Of a stretch of 12,776 nucleotides of DNA, positions 5,957 through 11,817 are shown one piece after another (the first letter of the stretch is position 1; the number at the start of each line of letters is the position of its first letter). The DNA lies in NCBI RefSeq assembly GCF_001509795.1, contig NZ_LLZN01000103.1:1-12776 (forward strand). The letters are read 5' to 3'. This stretch comes from Streptomyces sp. NRRL WC-3605 (GTDB lineage: Bacteria > Actinomycetota > Actinomycetes > Streptomycetales > Streptomycetaceae). The notes under the pieces were generated by a model. That model had not been told where the DNA came from. It did not search any database and saw only the letters and a program-made list of their open reading frames with translations. The position numbers and the translations under genes were made by a program.

Positions 5957-6214
5957 GTGTTCCGTCCCAAACTGCCCGACATCCCGACTCTGCCGACGCC
6001 GACCGTCACGCCTCAGCAGATGCAACCTCCAGCTGCCTCGGCCGGTCGTCCGGTCGCCCCGTACGTGGGCATCGGTGCCGGTGCGGTCGCCGCCGTGGTC
6101 GTCGTCGGGATCGTGCTCACCGCGCTCCTGGCGGCGGTCGCCGTCTCGGCCGTGTCCGTGGCCATCGCCGCCGTGGTCCTGCGTTCGCTCGTCAACGGCG
6201 CACACAAGCGCTGA
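5957..6214 (+). CDS. spdD: SpdD-like plasmid spread protein
   Basis: 85 residues from GTG 5957, with AAGGAGA (5944-5950) 6 bases upstream. The N-terminal MFRPK-type start with PDIPTLPTPT and a proline-rich stretch (residues 9-35) is typical of SpdD. A long Ala/Val hydrophobic segment follows (about 37-77), enough for one or two membrane passes, and the protein ends VVLRSLVNGAHKR. SpdD proteins are linked to intramycelial spread of conjugative plasmids and AICEs. The stop codon is in the same frame as the downstream rep gene, with 90 bases between stop and the proposed rep start. Confidence 0.82.
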   Translation: MFRPKLPDIPTLPTPTVTPQQMQPPAASAGRPVAPYVGIGAGAVAAVVVVGIVLTALLAAVAVSAVSVAIAAVVLRSLVNGAHKR

Positions 6215-6292
6215 CCGGCCGCCGGGGCGGCAACAAGCCGCCAAGCATCCCGCCGCCCCGGGCCCGCCCCTTCCGAACCGTCACGACAGCCG

Positions 6293-6310
6293 AAAGGAAC
6301 TCCCATCATC
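6293..6310 (+). promoter_or_regulatory. Ribosome-binding site and ATC start region of rep
   Basis: AAAGGAA (6293-6299) is a good ribosome site. In the rep frame, 8 bases after the AAAGGA core, is ATCATC (6305-6310), not ATG or GTG. No ATG, GTG or TTG occurs in frame between the spdD stop (6212) and ATG 6347, and 6347 has no ribosome site of similar quality. Confidence 0.55.
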
Positions 6311-7669
6311 ACCCGGCAGACTCCGCCCCCGCTGGCGGAACTCTCCATGCTGGCCTCCCTCGGCACCCTGCCCGAGCTGGGCCACCAACTGTCCGGCCTG
6401 GGCGGCTGCACCCGCCCCGTACGCCTCGACGGCCACCGCACCGAATACGCGGTGGACCGGACAACCGGCGAGATCGGCCGCGTCCTGCACCACCTGGATT
6501 CATCGGCCCTCCCGGCCGGCCAGCTCCTCGTCCGCTGCAACAACCGCCGCGTCACCCGGTGCGCGGCCTGCGCCGAGACCTACCGCCGCGACACCTACCA
6601 CCTGATCACCGCCGGACTCCGCGGCGGCAAAGGCACCTCCGAACGGGTCGCCACCCACCCGCGCGTCTTCGCCACCTTCACCGCCCCTGGCTTCGGCCCG
6701 GTCCACAACCGCCCCTCCGGTGATCGCCCTTGCCGCTGCGGCATCCGCCACGACGACCAGGACCCGGCCCTCGGCACGCCCCTCGACCCGGACACGTACG
6801 ACTACGAAGCGGCCGTGCTGTGGAACGCGCACGCCGGGGCCCTCTGGCAACGCTTCTCGATCTACCTCCGCCGGGAGGTCGCCAAGCGAGCCGGCCTCAC
6901 CCAGCGGGCCTTCCACGACCATGCCCGGGTCTCCTTCGCCAAAGTGGCCGAGTACCAGAAGCGGGGTGCCGTCCACTTCCACGCGGTCATCCGCCTCGAC
7001 GGCCCGGAAGGCGGCGAGACCGCGACCCCGGCCTGGGCAACGGCCGAGCTGCTGACCGACGCCATCCGCGCCGCCGCTGCTGCCGCTCGCGTCGACGGCC
7101 CGGATGTCGAGGGTCGGCCGCACACCTTCGTCTTCGGCCGACAGCTCGACGTCCGAACGATCCGGTCCACCGACTTCAATGACGGCCAGGACCTGACCGA
7201 ACGGGCCGTAGCGGCGTACGTCGCCAAGTACGCCACCAAAGGCGCCGAGACGGCGACCGGCACCCTCGACCGGCCGATCCGCTTCCTCGCCGAGCTGGCC
7301 CAAGCAAAAATCACCGACCACGCCCGGCGCATGATCCGCACCGCCTGGACCCTCGGAGCACGCCCCGAGCTGGCAGACCTGCGACTTCGTGCCTGGGCGC
7401 ACATGCTCGGCTTCCGTGGCCACTTCTCCACCAAGTCCCGCCGCTACTCCACCACCCTCGGCGCCCTCCGCGACGCCCGCGCCGAATGGCGCCGTGCCCA
7501 AGCCGCGCCGGCTGTCGACACCAGTCAGGAAACGACTCTCGTCCTCGCGCACTGGGTCTTCGCCGGAACCGGCCTCTCCAGTGCCGAAAGCTGGCTCGCC
7601 GCCACCCTCGAACCCGCTCCCGGAACGGAAGGAGAACCGACATGGACCGCCGACGCGACGAACTCATGA
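6305..7669 (+). CDS. HUH rolling-circle replication initiator (RepSA-like), probable ATC start
   Basis: 454 residues if translation begins at ATC 6305, or 440 from ATG 6347. Rolling-circle motifs are visible: a hydrophobic strand FATFTAPGFG as motif 1, VHFHAVIRLDG as the HUH motif (H224, H226), and YVAKYATKG (Y305, K308, Y309) with the catalytic tyrosine. Before these is a cysteine cluster (C78, C86, C89), followed by C143 and C145, probably zinc-binding. Such proteins nick the element's double-strand origin and start its replication after excision. It overlaps xis by 28 bases. The missing standard start is unusual: homologs I recall begin a few residues before PPPLAELSMLASLG, which fits 6305. 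Residue numbers assume the ATC start. Confidence 0.88.
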   Translation: MITRQTPPPLAELSMLASLGTLPELGHQLSGLGGCTRPVRLDGHRTEYAVDRTTGEIGRVLHHLDSSALPAGQLLVRCNNRRVTRCAACAETYRRDTYHLITAGLRGGKGTSERVATHPRVFATFTAPGFGPVHNRPSGDRPCRCGIRHDDQDPALGTPLDPDTYDYEAAVLWNAHAGALWQRFSIYLRREVAKRAGLTQRAFHDHARVSFAKVAEYQKRGAVHFHAVIRLDGPEGGETATPAWATAELLTDAIRAAAAAARVDGPDVEGRPHTFVFGRQLDVRTIRSTDFNDGQDLTERAVAAYVAKYATKGAETATGTLDRPIRFLAELAQAKITDHARRMIRTAWTLGARPELADLRLRAWAHMLGFRGHFSTKSRRYSTTLGALRDARAEWRRAQAAPAVDTSQETTLVLAHWVFAGTGLSSAESWLAATLEPAPGTEGEPTWTADATNS

Positions 7670-7836
7670 CCGTTCCGCAGATCCTTGCCGAGCTGGGTGG
7701 GGTGTCCCGGCGCACCTTCTACCGCTGGCGCGAATTGGGCCAGGGCCCCGCTGCGTTCAAGTTGCCCAACGGGGAGCTCCGAGTGTGGCGAAGTGACTTC
7801 ACCACGTGGCTGCGGCAGTTGGAGGCGGCGGCGTGA
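7642..7836 (+). CDS. xis: Excisionase (MerR-like helix-turn-helix, Xis)
   Basis: 64 residues from ATG 7642, with AAGGAG (7628-7633) 8 bases upstream inside rep. The helix-turn-helix reads TVPQILAELGGVSRRTFYRW, followed by a wing with LPNGELRVWRSDFTTWL, the classic AICE/phage excisionase shape. Xis binds near the attachment site and directs the integrase toward excision. An internal ATG at 7666 (MTVPQIL) overlaps the rep stop and is an alternative start, but lacks a ribosome site. The stop overlaps the int start as GTGA (7833-7836), so rep, xis and int are translationally coupled. Confidence 0.9.
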   Translation: MDRRRDELMTVPQILAELGGVSRRTFYRWRELGQGPAAFKLPNGELRVWRSDFTTWLRQLEAAA

Positions 7837-9206
7837 AGTCTCTCGATGTGAAGGTCTGGAGTGTCCGTAAGCGGGACACCAAGACGCCCTCGTACGGGGT
7901 CCGCTGGTCTGTTGCGGGCAACGTCTTCTCGGAGTCCTTCCGGACCAAGGCGCTCGCAGACCACTACCGCACGAAGCTGATGCGGGCGATGCGTGACGGC
8001 GAGGAGTTCGACACGGAGTCGGGCCTTCCAGCCTCGATGGAAGAGAAGAAGTCGGCTGTGTCGTGGTACGCCTTCGCCCTTAGGTACCTCGCGATGAAGT
8101 GGCCCCACGCGGCCCCGAATACGCGGGACGGCATCAATGAATCCCTCACCAGCGTCACGGTGGAACTCCTTGACGATCGCGCCGGACGTCCCTCCGATGA
8201 GGTGATCCGCAGAGCACTTCGCAACTGGGCCTTCGTTTTGCCGGGGCCTGACGATCGCGAAGTCCCGGACGACGTGCGGAATGTTCTCCACTGGGTGGCC
8301 AAGGCTTCTCGACCGCTCGCCGACCTCGCCGAGCCCGCCACGGCCCGCGCGGTCCTCGACTCGCTGAAGCTCAAGCTCGACGGCACGGCGGCAGCGGCGG
8401 AGACTGTGCGGCGCAAGCGTCGGACTCTCGTCAACGCCGCGAATTACGCCGTCGACCTGGGGGAGCTGCGGGAGAACCCGGTCATGGCTGTCCGCTGGCA
8501 GAAGCCGAAGGTGTCCAACCAGGTCGATCCGCGGGTTGTCGCGAACCCGGAGCAGGCGCGGAACCTCCTGGCGGCGGTTTCCTACGTGGGCGGCTACCGG
8601 CGAGCCCGTGGTCGTCGGCTTGTGGGTCTGTTCGCCGCCATGTACTTCGGTGGCCTCCGGCCGGCGGAAGCGGTCGGCCTTGCCGAGACGGATCTGAACC
8701 TTTCCGAGCACGGCTGGGGGTCGGCCCTGCTCCACCGGACCCGTCCGTCCGTCGGCAAACAGTGGACCGACTCTGGGGAGACCCATGACGACCGCGGACT
8801 GAAGAACCGACCCACCGAGGATGTACGGCGGGTGCCGATCCCGCCTCACCTCGTGGCTGTGCTTCGCGAGCACCTGGCCACGTTCGGCACCGCGGACGAC
8901 GGGCGGCTGTTCTTCAGCGAGAAGGGCTCGGTCGTCCCGTCCTCGACCTACTACCGCGTGTGGCAGGAGGCCCGGCTCCTCGCGCTTCCGCCGGCCGTCG
9001 CGGCCTCGCCGCTCGCCAGTCGGCCGTACGACCTCCGGCACTCGGCTCTGTCTACGTGGCTCAATGCAGGGGTCGACCCGACCGAGGTGGCCGAGAGGGC
9101 CGGCAACAGCGTGGAGGTCCTGCTGACCCGCTACGCGAAGTGCCTGGACGGACGGCAGGACGTTGCCAACCGGCGTATCGAGGAATTGCTCCGCGAGTAC
9201 GAGTGA
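7833..9206 (+). CDS. int: Tyrosine recombinase integrase of the AICE
   Basis: 457 residues from GTG 7833, overlapping xis by 4 bases with GGAGG about 8 bases upstream. An N-terminal arm-binding domain (SLDVKVWSVRKRDTKTPSYG to about residue 65) precedes a core-binding region and a C-terminal catalytic domain. Catalytic positions: R276 in GGLRPAEAVGL, R402 in PYDLRHSALSTWL and the nucleophile Y434 in LLTRYAKCLDG. The first position of the H-x-x-R box is tyrosine (Y399), as in many actinobacterial integrases. The later His/Trp position is asparagine (N425 in RAGNSVEVL). Enzymes of this group usually recombine the 3' end of a tRNA gene with attP close to int. The tRNA-Arg at 11037 is the nearest candidate, 1.8 kb away. 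Confidence 0.94.
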   Translation: MKSLDVKVWSVRKRDTKTPSYGVRWSVAGNVFSESFRTKALADHYRTKLMRAMRDGEEFDTESGLPASMEEKKSAVSWYAFALRYLAMKWPHAAPNTRDGINESLTSVTVELLDDRAGRPSDEVIRRALRNWAFVLPGPDDREVPDDVRNVLHWVAKASRPLADLAEPATARAVLDSLKLKLDGTAAAAETVRRKRRTLVNAANYAVDLGELRENPVMAVRWQKPKVSNQVDPRVVANPEQARNLLAAVSYVGGYRRARGRRLVGLFAAMYFGGLRPAEAVGLAETDLNLSEHGWGSALLHRTRPSVGKQWTDSGETHDDRGLKNRPTEDVRRVPIPPHLVAVLREHLATFGTADDGRLFFSEKGSVVPSSTYYRVWQEARLLALPPAVAASPLASRPYDLRHSALSTWLNAGVDPTEVAERAGNSVEVLLTRYAKCLDGRQDVANRRIEELLREYE

Positions 9207-9225
9207 GACAACGTGCATCGACCGT

Positions 9226-9254
9226 GAGGCCTCAGGCATGCCGCCTGGGGCCTC
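9226..9254 (+). terminator. Strong hairpin terminator after int
   Basis: GAGGCCTCAGGC (9226-9237), loop ATGCC, GCCTGGGGCCTC (9243-9254): a 12-bp stem with one T-G wobble, 19 bases after the int stop and followed by CCTCGTTT. It is the clearest terminator in the window and ends the transfer/replication/integration operon. Confidence 0.8.
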
Positions 9255-9285
9255 CCTCGTTTCGGTCCTTCCCGCGCCGGTGCTT

Positions 9286-9309
9286 AGCTGAGCAACGGGC
9301 AAGCTGAGC
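9286..9309 (+). repeat. Pair of AGCTGAGC direct repeats downstream of int
   Basis: AGCTGAGC occurs at 9286-9293 and 9302-9309, 16 bases apart centre to centre, in the gap where attP-proximal binding sites usually lie. It could be an Int or Xis arm site, or chance. No matching tRNA-like core was identified beside it. Confidence 0.35.
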
Positions 9310-9393
9310 GTGCGGCCTGTCCTGCGCTCTTGTGGCCCCGTCTCGCCTGCGCTGGCATGTCGGCAACGTCAATGCCGGAGAAGAGGGGGCCTT

Positions 9394-10248
9394 GTGGAGC
9401 TGCATGTCACGCGTTGGAAGCGGTACGGGCATGATCGTCTGTACGCCAACCTGCCTGATGGCACCGCGGTCGGTTGGGCGGACGTCACTACGGGGACCAT
9501 CACGGTCTTGCGGGCCGAGTGTCGTGACGACGTGATCGCCGTGCTCACGAAGCACTTACAGAACCTCACCGAGCCTTTCCCGCTGGACAGGGCGCCGGAG
9601 GTTCAGGACCGTCCGATGCTGCCGCCTCTGACGCCGGCCGACGACCTGGCCGTCAACCCTCCCGGGCAGGCGTTGCGTGATCTGCTCGCCGAATCCGGTC
9701 CGGGGCTGATGGAGCGAGTCGTTTCACGGCTTCTTCGGCGATCCTCAGAATGGGACTCCTGGCGAAAGGGATTGGCGGGGGAGCGGCGCGTGGGAGCCGA
9801 GTTGAACCGCTTGGGCCGCCACGGCTGGCGTGTCCTGCACTCCGTTCCGTTGGCCGACAAAGTGGATACCGATCACTTACTGATCGGGCCTGGTGGAGTG
9901 TTCAGCATCAATACGAAGCACCACCACAAGCGGGCCGTATGGGTCGGGGACCATTCCGTGAAAGTCGATCACGGGAAACCGGCACCCTACGCACGCAAGA
10001 GCCGTGCGGAGGCCAAGCGGGTCGCCCGAGTGCTTGAGCGCTATTGCGACTTCTCGGTGCCGGTGGAGCCGGTGCTCGTCTTCGTGGGTGTCACCGAGCT
10101 GAAGGTGGTCGCTACGCAGCTCGATGTCAGGGTGTACCAGGAGCGCCAGGTATCGGCACTCGCTCCCCTCTCAGGCGTTCTCGCGGCCGACCAGGTGGAG
10201 CAGGTGTACGGCATCGCTCGCCATCGCCAGGCTTGGAGCCTGGCTTGA
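9394..10248 (+). CDS. NERD-domain (nuclease-related) protein
   Basis: 284 residues from GTG 9394, with AGAGGGGG just upstream; a GTG at 9310 is in frame but has no ribosome site. Residues about 1-120 have no recognised domain. A NERD domain starts at KGLAGERRVGAELNRLG (E130). It continues with DTDHLLIGPGGVFSINTKHH: acidic D158/D160 and the lysine box NTK (N173, K175), where the family's more usual acidic residue before the lysine is asparagine. NERD is related to the restriction-endonuclease-like fold and is found in DNA-processing and suspected defence proteins; activity here is unproven. Codons at 9556 and 9877 (residues 55 and 162) are TTA, so expression probably needs bldA. It follows the int terminator and has its own start region, so it looks like cargo or a flanking gene. 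Confidence 0.85.
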   Translation: MELHVTRWKRYGHDRLYANLPDGTAVGWADVTTGTITVLRAECRDDVIAVLTKHLQNLTEPFPLDRAPEVQDRPMLPPLTPADDLAVNPPGQALRDLLAESGPGLMERVVSRLLRRSSEWDSWRKGLAGERRVGAELNRLGRHGWRVLHSVPLADKVDTDHLLIGPGGVFSINTKHHHKRAVWVGDHSVKVDHGKPAPYARKSRAEAKRVARVLERYCDFSVPVEPVLVFVGVTELKVVATQLDVRVYQERQVSALAPLSGVLAADQVEQVYGIARHRQAWSLA

Positions 10249-10394
10249 GTAGGTTCTTCTCAGCGAGTTGCTGGCCTTCTCTGTGGGGCCTGTGGGTGGT
10301 TTCCAGGGGGTGACCGTCGTCGGGGCGGGGCGTCCTGTCAGTGCCGTCTCTTACGCTCCGCTCTTGCACAAGCAGTCTGAGTGGAGGGACGCAG

Positions 10395-10817
10395 ATGGGC
10401 GGCAACGCATGGACGCACACGGGCCCGTATCAGCGTGATCTGGCGGCCGCGTTCCGGCAGGAGCAAGAAGACGAGCTGGAGCGGGACAACCACGGCTTCG
10501 AGGGGCGGTCCGTCGTGGAACTGTGGCGCGACCCGGAGTGGCATGAGTACATCTTCACCGGTGGCACGGGCTCCGTGTTGGACTTCCCTCTCATGATCGA
10601 GGCCGCGGACACGGATGACGGTCCGTTCATGCGGCCGCTGACCGATGAAGAGGTGCGAGCGTGGGCTCCTCACGGCCGGCCAACCTACGAGGAGTGGGAC
10701 GCTGCGCTCGACTCCGAGCAACTGGACTTCCCAGGCCGTGCCCAGGGGAACTGCACAGTGCTCTACCGCGACGGTAGGCCCGCGCAGATCGCCTACTGGG
10801 GGGTCACTGCCGATTAG
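10395..10817 (+). CDS. Conserved streptomycete protein of unknown function (140 residues)
   Basis: ATG at 10395 lies 6 bases after GGAGGG. The protein starts MGGNAWTHTGPYQRDLAAAF, and I recall streptomycete proteins of unknown function with a similar G-x-x-AW-x-x-x-x-PYQ-x-DL start. It is acidic, with no membrane segment or cysteine motif; further features are WRDPEWHEYIFTGGTG and a C-terminal VLYRDGRPAQIAYWG. A TACGCT at 10352-10357 could be its -10, but the -35 is poor. It has its own ribosome site and terminator (10838-10874), so it is probably a single-gene unit. I cannot say whether it belongs to the element or to the chromosome. Confidence 0.75.
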   Translation: MGGNAWTHTGPYQRDLAAAFRQEQEDELERDNHGFEGRSVVELWRDPEWHEYIFTGGTGSVLDFPLMIEAADTDDGPFMRPLTDEEVRAWAPHGRPTYEEWDAALDSEQLDFPGRAQGNCTVLYRDGRPAQIAYWGVTAD

Positions 10818-10837
10818 GGGAGTCGGTGCAACCTTGC

Positions 10838-10874
10838 GATGCGGTCCCGTACCTGTCCGGGTCCGGGCCGCATC
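10838..10874 (+). terminator. Hairpin terminator after the 10395 gene
   Basis: GATGCGG (10838-10844) pairs with CCGCATC (10868-10874). Inside, CCCG (10846-10849) pairs with CGGG (10864-10867). It lies 21 bases after the stop and is followed by GTTCT. Confidence 0.6.
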
Positions 10875-10978
10875 GTTCTGCGGGCTCACCTGCGGTGATG
10901 CTTCAAGATCCCGTCCACGCCTCGTCCACAGACCTCGACATAGAGCCGCTTCGGGCCGCATACGCCTGCACATACGCG

Positions 10979-11018
10979 AAGACCCCGGCCTCAGCGTTTC
11001 CGCTGGTGACGGGGTCTT
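10979..11018 (-). terminator. Terminator of the tRNA-Arg transcript
   Basis: AAGACCCCG (10979-10987) pairs perfectly with CGGGGTCTT (11010-11018), and the inner CAGCG-TTTC-CGCTG (10992-11005) is a second perfect stem. It begins 18 bases beyond the tRNA 3' end on the minus strand. As I recall, this design is common after streptomycete tRNA genes. It may also stop plus-strand readthrough, since TTT follows the right arm. Confidence 0.7.
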
Positions 11019-11036
11019 TGGGCACCTCATACTGGG

Positions 11037-11108
11037 TGCCCCCGGCAGGATTCGAACCTGCGCACACGGCTCCGGAGGCCGTTGCTCTATCCCCTGAGCT
11101 ACGGGGGC
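11037..11108 (-). tRNA. tRNA-Arg, anticodon CCG
   Basis: 72 bases on the minus strand starting GCCCCCG at 11108. The cloverleaf is complete: acceptor GCCCCCG/CGGGGGC, D arm GCTC/GAGC, anticodon stem ACGGC/GCCGT with loop CTCCGGA (anticodon CCG, reading CGG), T arm GCAGG/CCTGC with loop TTCGAAT, and discriminator A. CCA is not encoded (ACCC follows). The 3' end faces the integrase gene, the orientation of a typical AICE attachment site. A second hairpin, GGGCACC (11020-11026) with GGTGCCC (11035-11041), overlaps the last bases of the acceptor stem and the trailer. Confidence 0.95.
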
Positions 11109-11141
11109 GTGTCGGTCGCGTTGCTCGCGGCGACGGGTAGA

Positions 11142-11147
11142 ACACTA
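11142..11147 (-). promoter_or_regulatory. Possible -10 of the tRNA-Arg promoter
   Basis: On the minus strand TAGTGT (11147-11142) lies 33 bases before the tRNA 5' end. No clear -35 is seen at the right distance, so the call rests on the -10 alone. Confidence 0.35.
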
Positions 11148-11172
11148 CCAGCTCCGGTGGGGTGTTCATGAA

Positions 11173-11247
11173 CGGGTTTTCCGGGGTGTGGCACCCCGTG
11201 CGAGCTGGGGTGGGTCCCCCGCAGGGGGTGGAAGTGGGGAAAACCCG
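11173..11247. repeat. Nested inverted-repeat structure between tRNA-Arg and the response regulator
   Basis: CGGGTTTTCC (11173-11182) pairs perfectly with GGAAAACCCG (11238-11247). Inside are two further perfect hairpins: GGGGTG-TGG-CACCCC (11183-11197, with 11182 able to extend one base instead of closing the outer stem) and CCCCC-GCA-GGGGG (11216-11228). Together they could fold as a three-way junction, in DNA or RNA. It ends 22 bases before the response-regulator -10. Confidence 0.6.
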
Positions 11248-11269
11248 GACGCGGTGGCCGGTCCGGACC

Positions 11270-11281
11270 TACTCTCGAGTT
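11270..11281 (+). promoter_or_regulatory. Leaderless-type promoter of the response regulator gene
   Basis: TACTCT (11270-11275) lies exactly 6 bases before GTG 11282, and no ribosome site precedes that start. This spacing puts transcription start at or near the start codon, a common arrangement in Streptomyces. The -35 region is not consensus. Confidence 0.6.
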
Positions 11282-11698
11282 GTGCCAGGCGCGTCCGGCC
11301 GGGTGCTTGTTGTGGACGACAACAAGGTCATCCGGCAGTTGATCAGGGTCAATCTCGAGCTGGAGGGCATCGAGGTCGTGACCGCGGCCGATGGTGCCGA
11401 GTGTCTTGAAGTGGTCCATCAGGTGCGGCCCGACGTGATCACCCTCGACGTCGTCATGCCCCGCCTCGACGGGCTGCGCACCGCCGCGCGGCTCCGGGGC
11501 GACAGCCGTACCCGTGACCTTCCCCTCGCGATCATCAGTGCGTGTACGCAGTACGAGATCGAGAGCGGGCTCGAGGTCGGCGTCGACGCCTTCCTGCCCA
11601 AGCCCTTCGAGCCCGCCGAACTGGTGAGTGTCGTGCGACGGTTGCTGGAGGGGGAGCGGCGGGTTGGTGGGGGGCTGGGCGCCGGGGTCAGGGTCTAG
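11282..11698 (+). CDS. Single-domain response regulator
   Basis: 138 residues from GTG 11282, which is in leaderless position; the frame is open to 11162, but that stretch is non-coding in character and holds the inverted repeats. It is a complete CheY-like receiver: acidic pair D12/D13, phosphoacceptor D56 in VITLDVVMPRLDG, S86 in AIISACTQYE and K107 in FLPKPFEP. No DNA-binding or enzymatic output domain follows; the C-terminus is a short glycine/arginine tail. It must act by protein contact, and no histidine kinase is encoded nearby. The close match to a conserved streptomycete gene next to tRNA-Arg and upstream of the ArgS-related gene (SCO5351 in S. coelicolor, from memory) marks this as chromosome, not element. 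Confidence 0.9.
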   Translation: MPGASGRVLVVDDNKVIRQLIRVNLELEGIEVVTAADGAECLEVVHQVRPDVITLDVVMPRLDGLRTAARLRGDSRTRDLPLAIISACTQYEIESGLEVGVDAFLPKPFEPAELVSVVRRLLEGERRVGGGLGAGVRV

Positions 11699-11805
11699 GG
11701 GCCGCGGCCGCTCCCTTCGGGTGGGAACCGAGACCTTCCGCCGTGGCGCCGGACCGCACCCCCGCCCCGCACAAACCCACTCGCACCCCCACCCCCCTCC
11801 TCCCA

Positions 11806-11817
11806 TACGCTTGACCC
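11806..11817 (+). promoter_or_regulatory. Leaderless-type promoter of the ArgS-related gene
   Basis: TACGCT (11806-11811) is followed by 6 bases and then GTG 11818, with no ribosome site. The geometry is identical to that of the response regulator gene just upstream. The 107 bases between the response-regulator stop and this box are C-rich and show no gene. Confidence 0.6.

Larger units (their letters stand above)
1997..9309 (+). mobile_element. AICE core module (pSAM2-like); ends not resolved
   Basis: The order GntR repressor, SCO3933-family protein, FtsK-type translocase, DUF2637, small transfer and spread proteins, SpdD, HUH Rep, Xis and Int, all on one strand, is the standard layout of an actinomycete integrative and conjugative element. 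The coordinates mark the part that certainly belongs. Genes at 1-1954 and 9394-10817 may also be inside. The right end may be the tRNA-Arg 3' end near 11037. The left end, which should carry a partial tRNA 3' copy, is not in the window. Confidence 0.88.

Noticed and set aside
6212..6304. SpdD-Rep fusion by stop-codon readthrough
   Set aside because: The two frames are the same, but the 90 bases between them encode nothing resembling a linker seen in either family, and rep has its own ribosome site.
4687..6792. GACCCGGA octamers (4687, 5335, 6785, and on the minus strand at 10856-10863) as a clt transfer site
   Set aside because: This octamer is, from memory, the TraB recognition repeat of plasmid pSVH1. 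Here the copies are scattered rather than clustered, and about one would be expected by chance in this much GC-rich sequence. Two of them coincide with stop codon or ribosome-site sequence.
9285..9300. tRNA-like stretch TAGCTGAGCAACGGGC as a remnant of tRNA-Arg
   Set aside because: It shares only short words with the D arm and anticodon stem, lacks the T arm and acceptor, and is in the opposite orientation to the tRNA gene.
9310..9393. Earlier GTG start for the NERD gene
   Set aside because: No ribosome site precedes it and the added residues (SCGPVSPALACRQRQCRRRG) look non-coding; GTG 9394 has AGAGGGGG upstream.
11162..11281. Earlier start for the response regulator
   Set aside because: The stretch carries the nested inverted repeats, and the receiver fold begins right after GTG 11282, which is in leaderless position.
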